A stretch of 32,287 nt of DNA. Source: a bacterium (lineage in GTDB: Bacteria; Patescibacteriota; Minisyncoccia; Phycocordibacterales; Phycocordibacteraceae). The stretch spans positions 85,136-117,422 of the forward strand of contig JAKBHL010000006.1 of assembly GCA_021836725.1 (NCBI GenBank), given 5' to 3'. Under the pieces are notes generated by a model. That model saw only the letters and a list, made by a program, of their open reading frames with translations. It was not told where the DNA came from and did no database searches. The position numbers and the translations under genes were made by a program. This document shows positions 22,496 to 30,877 of this stretch, in pieces. How positions within the stretch are numbered: position 1 is the stretch's first letter; each line of letters starts with the position of its first letter.

Positions 22496-23017
22496 TTAGC
22501 GCGCGAGGAAGAAAAGGCCGATTGCGGGAGCGATAAACCACCAGAAGAAATACTTGTCCGGCGCGAAAAGGATGTCGATCGCGGGAGTGAAGTGATAGAT
22601 CGACGCGACCGGAAAAATATGATACGCGAGCGCAAGAAGGAAAGCGGCGCCTAAAAATGAAAGCGCGATAAGTCCGAATATGCCGATATACAGAAAATCA
22701 GAGACGACGACGCGGCGCAGGATGATGTAAAACGCAAATACCAGGCCTGCATAGAGGCCGATATGCGCGAAAAGAGCCGTGAGAGGCGGCGCCGTGGGCA
22801 GGAGCGAAGTGTAAGGAAACGCGCCATAGAGCGCATAGGCCGCATAAAACGCGAGCAGGAGCGCGACGAAAGGGCCGCGGCCGACATACCAGGCGAAAAG
22901 GAACAGCACACCAAGCAGAACGAGCACGATGAAGAAGGCGCTCGCCGCCGACCACGCCGTGAGCGCGGTGTGCGTCGCCAGGATGTTCACTTGCGCGATG
23001 CCATTGGTTGCGGTCAT
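22496..23017 (-). CDS. Polytopic membrane protein of unknown function, 173 aa
   Basis: About five hydrophobic segments cover nearly the whole chain (for example AFFIVLVLLGVLFLFAWYVG, FVALLLAFYAAYALYGAF and FFWWFIAPAIGLFFLAR). No catalytic motif is recognisable. Its position directly upstream of the ABC exporter, with a 3-bp gap, suggests that the two proteins work in the same membrane process; that is inference. TACACT ends 7 nt before the ATG. Confidence 0.75.
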   Translation of the reverse strand: MTATNGIAQVNILATHTALTAWSAASAFFIVLVLLGVLFLFAWYVGRGPFVALLLAFYAAYALYGAFPYTSLLPTAPPLTALFAHIGLYAGLVFAFYIILRRVVVSDFLYIGIFGLIALSFLGAAFLLALAYHIFPVASIYHFTPAIDILFAPDKYFFWWFIAPAIGLFFLAR

Positions 23018-23024
23018 GGCATAT

Positions 23025-23030
23025 AGTGTA
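23025..23030 (-). promoter_or_regulatory. -10 element of the membrane protein-ABC operon
   Basis: TACACT on the minus strand, ending 7 nt before the ATG at 23017, within the 19-bp gap after dnaJ. The same hexamer precedes the S41 gene. Confidence 0.4.
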
Positions 23031-23036
23031 GCGTAT

Positions 23037-24125
23037 TTATAGGCCCTCGTTTTTCAAATCCTCAATAGCCTTTTTTGCCTTACCAGAGAATTTCTGCGGA
23101 AGTATCGTTTCCAAACGAATGATGAGATCGCCGCGGCTAACGCCTTCGGGGATGCCCTTGCCGCGCACGCGCAGCAATTCCTCGGCGCGTTTCATCGGAG
23201 GGATTTTAACTTCAAGCATCTTCCCTTCCAGAGTTTCGATGGAAGCAGTGGTGCCAAGGAGAGCATCGGTAAGCTTCACGCGCAAATCCATATTCAAGTT
23301 CCTTCCTTCACGCCGGAAGACCGGATGCGGTTTTACGTGTATTTTCACGTACAGATCGCCCGCAACGCCCGCCTTCACGGCTTCCCCTTGCTGGGGCAAG
23401 CGTATCATCTCGCCGTTATCGATACCGGAAGGAATAGCAACCTTGATTTCTTCTTCTTTGCGATGAACGCCCTGCCCCTTGCATTGCGGGCATTTTTCTT
23501 TCGGTATTTTCCCACTGCCAAGACAGACAGTGCATATGCGAACGCTGCTGAATTGTCCGAGGATTGAGTTGCGCGTCTCATGGATGCGCCCGCGGCCTGC
23601 GCACGCGGCGCAGGTTTCGAGCTCCGTGCCGGGTTTCGCGCCGGTACCGCTACAAAGATCGCACCTCGAGACTTTCGCTATGAGGACGCTGCGCTTGGTG
23701 CCGAACACGGCATCTTTGAACGGGATCTCGAGATCGATTGAAATATCGCGGCCGCGAGGGCTTTGAGTGCGCGCACTCCGTGCCCCGCCGAACATGTCTC
23801 CGAAGATATCGCCGAAATCGAATTCCATGCCTTCCTGCCCGAAACCCTGTTGAAATTGGCTGAAATCAAATCCGCCGAATCCCTGGCCGCCCTGAGGCGC
23901 TCCGGCTGAACCGCCGGCGAATGCTTGGCCGTACGTGTCATATTCGCGGCGTTTCTTGTCGTCTCCGAGTACGGCGTACGCTTCGGTGATCTCCTTAAAC
24001 CGCGCTTCGTCGGTGCCGCCCTTGTCAGGGTGATATTTATGCGCGAGCTTTCGGAACGCCTTCTTGATATCGTCCTGGGTCGCTTTCCGATCGACACCGA
24101 GCACGCTGTAGTAGTCTTTCGTCAT
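23037..24125 (-). CDS. dnaJ: Chaperone DnaJ (Hsp40)
   Basis: A 362-aa type I Hsp40 co-chaperone that stimulates DnaK ATPase activity. The J domain (1-68) has the HPD triad in KYHPDKGG. A Gly/Phe-rich linker follows ([13 protein letters not shown]). All four zinc-binding repeats are intact: [24 protein letters not shown] and CPQCKGQG. Two C-terminal substrate-binding beta domains complete the protein. The gene follows dnaK after 6 bp. Confidence 0.97.
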   Translation of the reverse strand: MTKDYYSVLGVDRKATQDDIKKAFRKLAHKYHPDKGGTDEARFKEITEAYAVLGDDKKRREYDTYGQAFAGGSAGAPQGGQGFGGFDFSQFQQGFGQEGMEFDFGDIFGDMFGGARSARTQSPRGRDISIDLEIPFKDAVFGTKRSVLIAKVSRCDLCSGTGAKPGTELETCAACAGRGRIHETRNSILGQFSSVRICTVCLGSGKIPKEKCPQCKGQGVHRKEEEIKVAIPSGIDNGEMIRLPQQGEAVKAGVAGDLYVKIHVKPHPVFRREGRNLNMDLRVKLTDALLGTTASIETLEGKMLEVKIPPMKRAEELLRVRGKGIPEGVSRGDLIIRLETILPQKFSGKAKKAIEDLKNEGL

Positions 24126-24131
24126 TTCCTT

Positions 24132-26027
24132 TTATTGCTCCTTGAACTCGGCATCGGTCGGGCCGCCGGAAGATTCGGGAGGAGTCTGGCCATCGGCGCC
24201 CGGTGTGGGCGGAGTCTGCGCCTGCTGTTGCTTTAGCAGCGCCTCGCCTATCTTCGAGAGCGTCGTCGAAAGCGCCTCGGTTGCGTTCTTGATGGTGGCC
24301 GGGTCTTCGCTTGCGCGCGCGGTTTTCAAGGTATCGATCGCATCTTGGACTTCTTTCACTACCTCCGCCCCGGCTTTCTCGCCGTTCTCCTTGATCGCTT
24401 TCTCGGCGGCATAAACGGCCTGGTCGGCGTTGTTGCGCGCTTCGGCGAGTTCTTTTCGCTTTTCATCGTCCGCCGCGTGAGTCTCGGCGTCGGTTTTCAT
24501 TTTCTCGATATCCTCCTTGGAGAGGCCGGTCGAGCCTTCGATGCGGATGCTCTGCTCTTTACCGGTCGTTTTTTCTTTCGCTTTTACGGTGAGAATGCCG
24601 GATGCGTCCACGTCGAAAGTGACTTCGATTTGCGGGAGGCCGCGCGGAGCGGGCGGGATCCCGTCAAGCATGAACTTCCCCAGCGATTTATTGTCCGCGC
24701 TCATCGCGCGCTCGCCTTGCGTGATGTGAATCTCGACTGAGGGCTGATTGTCCGCGGCGGTGGAGAATGTCTGGGAACGGCTGGTCGGGATCGCCGTATT
24801 GCGCTCCACAATCTTAGTCGCGACGCCGCCCATCGTCTCGATGGCGAGCGAGAGCGGGATGACGTCGACAAGCAGAATATCCTTCACGTCGCCCTGCAGG
24901 ATGCCCGCCTGAATCGCGGCTCCGATCGCGACGACTTCGTCCGGGTTGACGCTCATGTTCGGCTTCTTGCCGAAGAACTTCTCGACAGCCGTTTGGATGG
25001 CCGGCATGCGCGTCTGGCCGCCCACAAGGATGACTTCCTGGATATCGCCGACCTTAAAGGGCGACGCTTCCATCGCGCGTTTGCTGATAGCCATCGCGCG
25101 CTCGATGAATTCGCTTGAAAGTTCTTCGAGTTTCGCGCGGGTCATCTTGATGAGCAGATGGCGCGGGCCCGAAGCATCGGAAGTGAGGAATGGGATGTTG
25201 ATCTCGGTCTCCATCGCGCTCGAGAGTTCTATTTTCGCTTTTTCGGCCGCTTCATCGAGGCGCTGACGGGCGAGCGCATCTGAGCGTACGTCGATGCCGC
25301 TTTCTTTCTTGAATTCATCCGCGAGCCAATTGATGACCTTCTGGTCGATATCCTTGCCGCCCAGATGCGCGTCGCCATCGGTGCTCTTCACTTCGATGAC
25401 GTCATCGCCTACCTCAAGCACCGAGATGTCGAATGTGCCGCCGCCGAAGTCGAAGACGGCTATTTTCTCGTCCTTCTTTTTGTTGAATCCGTATGCGAGC
25501 GCGGCGGCGGTCGGCTCGTTGATGATGCGCTTCACCTCGAGACCGGCGATTTGTCCGGCCGCTTTGGTAGCGCTCCTCTGGTCGTCGTTGAAATAGGCGG
25601 GGACGGTGATAACCGCCTCGGTGATCTTTTCGCCGAGTTTCGCTTCGGCGTCGGCCTTGAGCTTCCCCAGGATCATCGCGGATATCTCTTCCGGCCGGTA
25701 CCATTTTTCGGTCATTTTGACCTCGATGCCGCCGTTATCGGCTTTGCGCATCTCGAAAGGAACGGCCGCTTTATCTTTTTGCACTTCCGGTTCGTCAAAG
25801 GAATGCCCGATAAAACGCTTTATCTGATAGATCGTATTCAGAGGATTCGTCACTGATTGGCGCTTGGCGAGCGTACCGACGATGCGTTCGCCGTTTTTCC
25901 CTACAGCAACGATGGAAGGAGTCGTGCGCGCGCCCTCGGCGTTCTCGAGAACGCGCGGTTCACCGCCCTCAACGATCGCCATCGCGGAGTTTGTGGTCCC
26001 CAAATCGATTCCAAGAATTTTTGCCAT
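24132..26027 (-). CDS. dnaK: Chaperone DnaK (Hsp70)
   Basis: A 631-aa Hsp70. The ATPase domain has [32 protein letters not shown] and [14 protein letters not shown]. The linker [19 protein letters not shown] and a normal substrate domain follow. The C-terminal tail is Pro/Gly-rich ([11 protein letters not shown]) and ends AEFKEQ rather than a eukaryotic-style EEVD. It lies 38 bp after grpE. A TATAAA at 26053-26058 could be a weak internal promoter with a 25-nt leader; no Shine-Dalgarno site is seen. Confidence 0.98.
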   Translation of the reverse strand: MAKILGIDLGTTNSAMAIVEGGEPRVLENAEGARTTPSIVAVGKNGERIVGTLAKRQSVTNPLNTIYQIKRFIGHSFDEPEVQKDKAAVPFEMRKADNGGIEVKMTEKWYRPEEISAMILGKLKADAEAKLGEKITEAVITVPAYFNDDQRSATKAAGQIAGLEVKRIINEPTAAALAYGFNKKKDEKIAVFDFGGGTFDISVLEVGDDVIEVKSTDGDAHLGGKDIDQKVINWLADEFKKESGIDVRSDALARQRLDEAAEKAKIELSSAMETEINIPFLTSDASGPRHLLIKMTRAKLEELSSEFIERAMAISKRAMEASPFKVGDIQEVILVGGQTRMPAIQTAVEKFFGKKPNMSVNPDEVVAIGAAIQAGILQGDVKDILLVDVIPLSLAIETMGGVATKIVERNTAIPTSRSQTFSTAADNQPSVEIHITQGERAMSADNKSLGKFMLDGIPPAPRGLPQIEVTFDVDASGILTVKAKEKTTGKEQSIRIEGSTGLSKEDIEKMKTDAETHAADDEKRKELAEARNNADQAVYAAEKAIKENGEKAGAEVVKEVQDAIDTLKTARASEDPATIKNATEALSTTLSKIGEALLKQQQAQTPPTPGADGQTPPESSGGPTDAEFKEQ

Positions 26028-26065
26028 GGATGTTTAAAGTTAGAGAGTCTATTTTATACTTCCTG

Positions 26066-26602
26066 TTATTCGCTTGCAAAGTGCGCGACGCGAACTTTCG
26101 CCGGACGCACCACCGACTCGCCGATCCTCCAGCCTTTCTCGAGGACCGCGGTGATCGTGTCGTCCGCCTCCGCGGAATCCACCGTATCTTTACCGAGCGC
26201 CTCATGAAGCGCCGGATCAAACCGCTCGCCGACTTCTCCGAGGGCGGTGAGCCCGAGCGAAGCGAAAGCGCTCTCAAGCTGGCGCGCGATGGCGAGGAAT
26301 CCCTCCGGTATCTCGCCATGCTCCTTTGAGCGTTCGAGGGCGTCGAAAGCCGGCAGGAGCGTTTCGACCGCTTTCACCACTCCCGAAGACTTTGCTGTTT
26401 TTGCCTCCGTCTCGAATCGTTTGAGCAGGTTGACATAATCGGCTTTCGCGCGTTGCCACCCGTCCATGTACTCCTGTTTCTCTTTGCGGCACTCGGCGAG
26501 TTCCGCCCGCATTTTCGCAATCTTTCGTTCCGGTTGCTCCTCTTCCGCATTCCCTTCACTGCCCTCCTCCTCGATAACAACGTCGTCGTGTTCATCTATC
26601 AT
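26066..26602 (-). CDS. grpE: Nucleotide exchange factor GrpE
   Basis: A 178-aa homodimeric co-chaperone that releases ADP from DnaK. An acidic N-terminus (MIDEHDDVVIEEEGSEGN) and a long coiled coil (about 20-75) precede the beta-wing domain. The wing has LGEVGERFDPALHEALG and ending motif ITAVLEKGWRIGESVVRPAKVRVA, both typical. It is the first gene of the grpE-dnaK-dnaJ cluster. No CIRCE operator is seen upstream and hrcA is absent from the window. Confidence 0.96.
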   Translation of the reverse strand: MIDEHDDVVIEEEGSEGNAEEEQPERKIAKMRAELAECRKEKQEYMDGWQRAKADYVNLLKRFETEAKTAKSSGVVKAVETLLPAFDALERSKEHGEIPEGFLAIARQLESAFASLGLTALGEVGERFDPALHEALGKDTVDSAEADDTITAVLEKGWRIGESVVRPAKVRVAHFASE

Positions 26603-26608
26603 GATTCC

Positions 26609-26637
26609 ATTGTGCCAAATATCTTCTCACGAGTCAA
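26609..26637 (-). promoter_or_regulatory. Promoter of grpE-dnaK-dnaJ
   Basis: On the minus strand TTGACT (26632-26637), a 17-nt spacer and CACAAT (26609-26614), ending 6 nt before the grpE ATG. This is a sigma70-like match with leaderless spacing; no CIRCE inverted repeat overlaps it. The -35 lies just outside the structured repeat at 26641-26796. Confidence 0.6.
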
Positions 26638-26640
26638 AAG

Positions 26641-26796
26641 ACCGTCTCGACTCCCCTACTCGGGATGTGTGACGGAAAGGAGTACGCCGTCTTTTTGTGC
26701 TCAAAAAGCGGCTCGTACTCGCGCCGTCGCGCTCCGTAAGCCTCTTTCCGCCACACACCCCTCGCAGGGAAAGTTCGAGTTTAAAGGGAATTCTAG
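26641..26796 (+). repeat. MITE-like structured repeat, full copy 2
   Basis: The copy is nearly identical in its core to 6841-6934. The outer stem pairs 26667-26679 with 26744-26756 (one A-C mismatch) and extends by GGG/CCC. The inner hairpin is GAGTACG/CGTACTC closing GCCG-T-CTTTTT against AAAAAG-CGGC. Two pairs that are A-T in the other copy are G-C here, which supports selection on structure. It fills most of the 190-bp gap between rpsI and grpE, and its right end includes the rpsI stop codon. No gene is supported in it. Confidence 0.75.
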
Positions 26797-27188
26797 CGTT
26801 TGCTCCACTGCTTTGCTTTGCGGGCTTTGACGAGGCCGGGTTTCTTGCGCTCTTTGGCGCGCGGGTCGCGCGTCAAGAACTGCGCGGTCTTGAGCGCTGC
26901 GCGCGTATGCGGTTCCGCTTTGGTGAGGGCACGGCTGATAGCATGGCGAATTGCGTCCGCCTGCGCCGCGATGCCACCGCCTTTCACGTGCGCGCTGACC
27001 GCGTAATTCTCGGCGCTCCCGGCCTTGCCGAGCGCCTCCTCGGCAATGAGCGCGCGCAGATCGGTCTTGAAATAGTCTTTCGGGCTTTTGCCGTTGATCG
27101 TGAGCGATGACTTTGCGGCTTTAACCATCCGCACGCTCGCGATGGCGGTCTTGCGGCGCCCGACTGCAGTGATGAGATCAGTTGTCAT
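26793..27188 (-). CDS. rpsI: 30S ribosomal protein uS9
   Basis: A 131-aa uS9. It starts near AVGRRKTAIASVRM and has AHVKGGGIAAQADAIRHAISRAL. The basic tail ends KARKAKQWSKR, which reaches the P-site tRNA. It lies 6 bp after rplM, the usual partner. Its TAG stop is the last part of the structured repeat. Confidence 0.97.
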   Translation of the reverse strand: MTTDLITAVGRRKTAIASVRMVKAAKSSLTINGKSPKDYFKTDLRALIAEEALGKAGSAENYAVSAHVKGGGIAAQADAIRHAISRALTKAEPHTRAALKTAQFLTRDPRAKERKKPGLVKARKAKQWSKR

Positions 27189-27194
27189 ATGCCG

Positions 27195-27563
27195 TTATGC
27201 GGTAACGATCAAATTCTTCATGCGCGGCGTGCGAAGCTTGTTGCGCGGGATCATGCCGTCGACCGTTTTCCTGACAACGTCCTCGATGCCCTTTTTGGCG
27301 ATCATCTCGTCCATGCGTACTTCGCGCAATCCTCCGGGATAGCCGGTGTAATGCGTGTAGACTTTGCCTTTGACGCGGCGTTCCGGAAGGTGAAGCTTGC
27401 TCGCATTCTCGATGACAACCCGGACAGGGAGCGCCTGATTTTTGGCGAAATGCACCGAACGCTTCCCGAGAAGCGCATGGGCGGCTTCGCTCGCCACGCG
27501 CCCGATGGTGCGGTTGGTCGCGTCGATGGTATAGGTTGCGGATTTCTGTTTTGCGGAAGTCAT
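27195..27563 (-). CDS. rplM: 50S ribosomal protein uL13
   Basis: A 122-aa uL13 with TYTIDATNRTIGRVASEAAHALLGK, the GKVYTHYTGYPGGLRE loop and VDGMIPRNKLR. This is shorter than the E. coli protein (142 aa). The ATG at 27563 is chosen; a TTG eight codons upstream would overlap rplQ. A GATAAT lies only 4 nt before the ATG and is probably too close to act as its promoter. Confidence 0.96.
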   Translation of the reverse strand: MTSAKQKSATYTIDATNRTIGRVASEAAHALLGKRSVHFAKNQALPVRVVIENASKLHLPERRVKGKVYTHYTGYPGGLREVRMDEMIAKKGIEDVVRKTVDGMIPRNKLRTPRMKNLIVTA

Positions 27564-27576
27564 AGGAATTATCAGC

Positions 27577-27933
27577 TTACTGGACAAAAGCGATATAGGC
27601 GAGTTTTCGGGCGTCGCTTGTGCCGCGGCGCGTGCGTTTGATCACGCGCGTGTAGCCGCCGGCGCGTTCGCTGTACCGAGGCGCGATCGAATCGAAGAGT
27701 TTCTTCACGGCGGCATCATCGTCAAGACGCGCCTTAGCGAGGCGGCGGCTCGCGAGAGTGTTTCTCTTCGCATAGGTCACGAGGCGCTCGATGAAAGGGC
27801 GCAATTCCTTCGCTTTCGCCTCAGTGGTTGAAACGCGCTCGTGCAGGACCAGCGAGCGCGCAAGCGAGCGCAGGAGCGCTCTGCGCTGGTTGGACGGCCT
27901 GTTGAACGAACGAGGTTTGCTTCTTTGTCCCAT
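27577..27933 (-). CDS. rplQ: 50S ribosomal protein bL17
   Basis: A 118-aa bL17. It begins MGQRSKPRSFNRPSNQRRAL and continues LLRSLARSLVLHERVSTTEAKAKELRPFIERLVTYAK, the family hallmark. The C-terminus has YSERAGGYTRVIKRTRRGTSDARKLAYIAFV. It follows rpoA by 5 bp, as in most bacteria. Confidence 0.97.
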   Translation of the reverse strand: MGQRSKPRSFNRPSNQRRALLRSLARSLVLHERVSTTEAKAKELRPFIERLVTYAKRNTLASRRLAKARLDDDAAVKKLFDSIAPRYSERAGGYTRVIKRTRRGTSDARKLAYIAFVQ

Positions 27934-27938
27934 AGGCG

Positions 27939-28877
27939 TTATTCGCTCTTGAGCGTGAGGCCGAAACCGGCAAGCGTCTCCGAAATTTCCTCGATCGCCT
28001 TCTCACCGATGCCGTCGAGCTCTTTCAACGCTCCGGCGGTTTTCCGCGCGAGACCGGCTGCGCTCTTAATGCCCGCATCTTCAAGAGCAGCGGCGACGCG
28101 CGCGCTCAAACCGAGATCGGCGACCTTGATTTTTGCGGGATCAATCGCGCTTTCGGAAGACTCTTCTCCTCCGGCTTCTTTTTGCGCGTTCTCCTGGAAA
28201 CCGATGACCGCCTTAAGCTGGTGAATCATGATCTCGATTGATCGTTCCAGCGCTTCGCGGGGTGCGATAGTGCCGTTTGTCTCGATGAGGATGCGCAATC
28301 GGTTGAAATCGGTGCGATCGCCTACCCGCATGTTCTCCACTTCGTAATTTACGCGCCGGATCGGCGTAAAAGTCGCGTCAAGCGCGATGGTGCCGATGTC
28401 GGCTTTCTCTTTCGTGAGTATTTCGCGCGCGACGTATCCGAGACCGCGCTCAATGGTCGCCTCGAGCTCCAAAGAAGCTTTCCCCGAAAGGTCGGCGATG
28501 TGCTGTTCGGGATTCATTATCTCCACCTGGCTCGGAAGATTGAAATCCTTCGCCGTGACTTCCGTCGTTCCTTTCGCCTTCAGCGATATGACTTGCGGCT
28601 CGTCGCCATGCAGGACGAAATGGACGCGTTTGAGATTCAAAAGCATCTCCATGACGGTCTCGCGCACGCCTTCGATGGTGGCAAATTCATGAGGAACGCC
28701 CTCGATCTTCACCTGAGTGACAGCCGCGCCGGGAAGCGAGGAGAGGATGATGCGGCGGAGGCTGTTGCCGAGCGTGTGGCCGTACCCCGGGTACAGCGAA
28801 TCGATCTCATATATCCCTTGCATGCTCTCTTCGGAAACGATACGAGGTTTGCTCGGAAGTGTGATGTGGTATTCCAT
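27939..28877 (-). CDS. rpoA: DNA-directed RNA polymerase alpha subunit
   Basis: A 312-aa alpha subunit. The N-terminal assembly domain has YGHTLGNSLRRIILSSLPGAAV and VHFVLHGDEPQV. The dimer region and a linker (EAGGEESSESAIDPAKI) precede the C-terminal helix-hairpin-helix domain (VADLGLSARVAAALEDAGIK and ELDGIGEKAIEEI). The C-terminal domain contacts UP elements and activators. TACGAT ends 6 nt before the ATG, so rpoA can be transcribed apart from the upstream ribosomal genes. Confidence 0.97.
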   Translation of the reverse strand: MEYHITLPSKPRIVSEESMQGIYEIDSLYPGYGHTLGNSLRRIILSSLPGAAVTQVKIEGVPHEFATIEGVRETVMEMLLNLKRVHFVLHGDEPQVISLKAKGTTEVTAKDFNLPSQVEIMNPEQHIADLSGKASLELEATIERGLGYVAREILTKEKADIGTIALDATFTPIRRVNYEVENMRVGDRTDFNRLRILIETNGTIAPREALERSIEIMIHQLKAVIGFQENAQKEAGGEESSESAIDPAKIKVADLGLSARVAAALEDAGIKSAAGLARKTAGALKELDGIGEKAIEEISETLAGFGLTLKSE

Positions 28878-28883
28878 AACGCA

Positions 28884-28889
28884 ATCGTA
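28884..28889 (-). promoter_or_regulatory. -10 element of rpoA
   Basis: TACGAT on the minus strand in the 42-bp rpsD-rpoA gap, ending 6 nt before the rpoA ATG. Confidence 0.4.
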
Positions 28890-28919
28890 ATTACCAATTA
28901 AGCGGCCCGATGAATAAAA

Positions 28920-29531
28920 TTATCTCGTGTAGAACGAGAGCACCGCGCCGAGATCGCCTGCCGGATCGGCAGACGCCGCCGTCGGGCGCTCGACAATGTC
29001 GCCCTCCATCGTCTTGGGGTTCCAGGAGAGCCAGCGCGCGAGCGGCCGCTCGAGGAAGCGCTCATTGAAACCGGCCAAGACGCCGTGCTCTTTCGAGCCT
29101 TCGCGTATCGCGATACGATCGCCGACGCTCAGGGTATGCGACGGGGTGCGGACTTTCTTTCCGTCAACGAGTACGTGGCCGTGTGCGACCATTTGGCGGG
29201 CCGCACGCCGCGTCGGCGCGAGGCCGAGCCGCCACACGACGTTATCGAGTCTGAGCTCGAGAAGTTCGTGGAGGCGTTCGGTCGGCTGCGCGCCATGCGC
29301 CGCGAGCGCTTTATGCACGTAGCTGCGGAACTGCCGCTCCGGCAGGCCGTAGGTGACGCGCACCTTCTGCTTTTCAAGCATCTGTTTGCTGTATTCGCTT
29401 GCGCGGCCGCGGCCGCGGCGCTTGTTTTTTGCGCTGCGATCGGCGGAAAGCGCGAATTTTTGCGTCTGTGCCTTTTCAAAAACTGACGCGCCGAGGCGTT
29501 TCGCTATTTTGTATCGTGGGCCGGTAATCAT
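28920..29531 (-). CDS. rpsD: 30S ribosomal protein uS4 (cysteine-free form)
   Basis: A 203-aa uS4 that starts 30S assembly by binding 16S rRNA. It has GPRYKIAKRLGASVFEKA and KQKVRVTYGLPERQFRSYV, then the S4 domain RLDNVVWRLGLAPTRRAARQMV with GHVLVDGKKVRTPS. No cysteine is present in the N-terminal region, so this is the zinc-free version. It lies 20 bp after rpsK. Confidence 0.97.
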   Translation of the reverse strand: MITGPRYKIAKRLGASVFEKAQTQKFALSADRSAKNKRRGRGRASEYSKQMLEKQKVRVTYGLPERQFRSYVHKALAAHGAQPTERLHELLELRLDNVVWRLGLAPTRRAARQMVAHGHVLVDGKKVRTPSHTLSVGDRIAIREGSKEHGVLAGFNERFLERPLARWLSWNPKTMEGDIVERPTAASADPAGDLGAVLSFYTR

Positions 29532-29551
29532 AAGCAGATAAGGATAGAAAA

Positions 29552-29986
29552 TTATACGCGGCGCGGTTTCGGCGGCCGAGGGCCGTTATGCGGCACGGGA
29601 GTCGCATCCTTGATAGAGCGGATCTGAATGCCTTTGCCTGAAAAAGCGCGCAGTACCGACTCGCGGCCGGCACCGACCCCACAAATGACGACCGAGGCTT
29701 CCTTAAGGCCGATCATCATGCCTTTTTCGCCGAGGAATTCGCCGACTTTCGCCGCCGCATACGGCGTTGATTTCCTCGCGCCGGAGAAACCGAGCGCACC
29801 GGCCGACGAGCTGACGATAGCATTCCCCTTCTCGTCGGTAAGGATGGCTTTGGTGTTATTGAACGTCGCTTCGATGTGCAAGACGCCCTTTTCGAGATGG
29901 CGTTTCGTCGCTTTCCCGAGCGCGCGTTCTTTGCGCCCCTGATCAAGGCCTTTGCCGCTCTTCTTGATGATGCGTTTTTTTCCCAT
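29552..29986 (-). CDS. rpsK: 30S ribosomal protein uS11
   Basis: A 144-aa uS11 from the platform of the small subunit. It has GVLHIEATFNNTKAILTDEKGN, SSAGALGFSGARKSTPYAA and the C-terminal TPVPHNGPRPPKPRRV. The N-terminal basic head (GKKRIIKKSGKGLDQGRKER) is longer than in E. coli. It lies 6 bp after rpsM. Confidence 0.97.
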   Translation of the reverse strand: MGKKRIIKKSGKGLDQGRKERALGKATKRHLEKGVLHIEATFNNTKAILTDEKGNAIVSSSAGALGFSGARKSTPYAAAKVGEFLGEKGMMIGLKEASVVICGVGAGRESVLRAFSGKGIQIRSIKDATPVPHNGPRPPKPRRV

Positions 29987-29992
29987 AGGTGA

Positions 29993-30373
29993 TTATGTTT
30001 TTTCGAGCGTACGGCGGCCGGAAGTCATCGTCTTCCGAACATTGCCGCGGCGTGTGCGCGAATTGGTCTTAGTGCGTTGGCCGCGCACCGGCAGTCCGCG
30101 CGCATGGCGTTCGCCGCGCGCCGAACGGATGTCTTTCAGCCTCTTGATGTTCTGCCCGATCTCCCGACGCAGTTCGCCTTCAATGACGAAAGACTCCGCA
30201 AGCGCGCGAATGCGCTGCTCCTCTTCGTCCGTGAGCTCGCTGCCCTTTTTAGTTTCTGCGAGCTTTGCTTTCTTCAAGATCTCGCGCGCACGAGTCGGTC
30301 CGATGCCGTAAATAAGCGGCAAAGCGTATGCGAGCTGCTTGTCGTTTGGAATGGTAACGCCGGCGATGCGCAT
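29993..30373 (-). CDS. rpsM: 30S ribosomal protein uS13
   Basis: A 126-aa uS13 from the head of the small subunit. It starts MRIAGVTIPNDKQLAYAL and has IYGIGPTRAREILKKA. The basic end has ARGLPVRGQRTKTNSRTRRG. It lies 28 bp after rpmJ. No Shine-Dalgarno site is seen. Confidence 0.97.
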   Translation of the reverse strand: MRIAGVTIPNDKQLAYALPLIYGIGPTRAREILKKAKLAETKKGSELTDEEEQRIRALAESFVIEGELRREIGQNIKRLKDIRSARGERHARGLPVRGQRTKTNSRTRRGNVRKTMTSGRRTLEKT

Positions 30374-30401
30374 ATAGAAAAAGAAGCGGAAAAATATCTG
30401 A

Positions 30402-30518
30402 CTAACCCTGGCGCGCTTTGCGGCGCGGGTTCTTTTTATTAATACGATACAGACGCCCGCCGCGGCGGACGAGCTGATCTCCTGGCTGCTGTATTTTTAT
30501 CGAAGCACGGACTTTCAT
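30402..30518 (-). CDS. rpmJ: 50S ribosomal protein bL36 without zinc ligands
   Basis: A 38-aa protein that starts [19 protein letters not shown] and ends [15 protein letters not shown]. The ends match bL36, and the place between infA and rpsM is the conserved one. The three cysteines and one histidine of the usual zinc ribbon are all absent: the CxxC segment reads QQPGD, the third Cys position is Asn-like, and the His is Arg. It is therefore the zinc-independent type. It lies 20 bp after infA. Confidence 0.92.
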   Translation of the reverse strand: MKVRASIKIQQPGDQLVRRGGRLYRINKKNPRRKARQG

Positions 30519-30538
30519 CGTAAAAAGCTCGGATTACA

Positions 30539-30820
30539 TTAGGTTAATCGACGCACTATGCGCGCCCGGCCTCCGTAGGGGTCAAGCACCATATCGACCT
30601 GATCCCCTACAAGGACGCGAATGCGGTGCAAACGCATCTTCCCGGCAAGATAAGCGAGCACGAGCGCCCCCTCTGCCGGTTCCTCGGCAGCATCTCCTTC
30701 GTGAGAAATCTCCGGAGAGGTGTTTGCCGGTACCGACAGTCGAACACGAAAAAGCGAATTAGGCAACACCTCCTCGACGGTACCGACCGCCGTTGTTTTA
30801 GTGTCTTCGCCGTCGTTCAT
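30539..30820 (-). CDS. infA: Translation initiation factor IF-1 with an acidic insertion
   Basis: A 93-aa OB-fold protein that binds the A site during initiation. [17 protein letters not shown] and [25 protein letters not shown] match IF-1 (72 aa in E. coli). Between them about 20 extra residues ([20 protein letters not shown]) interrupt the strand that normally reads like ENGHVVTAHISGKMR. The ATG at 30820 places six or seven residues before the usual N-terminus. It heads the ribosomal operon; secY, adk and map, often upstream, are not here. Confidence 0.93.
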   Translation of the reverse strand: MNDGEDTKTTAVGTVEEVLPNSLFRVRLSVPANTSPEISHEGDAAEEPAEGALVLAYLAGKMRLHRIRVLVGDQVDMVLDPYGGRARIVRRLT

Positions 30821-30877
30821 CTCTTATTCGTTACGCATGCAGGTACTTCACCAATCTAGCAGTTCCCTGAAAAATCG

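Noticed and set aside
27564-27587. TTG start for rplM overlapping rplQ
   Set aside because: The ATG at 27563 fits the uL13 N-terminus better, and no ribosome site favours the TTG.
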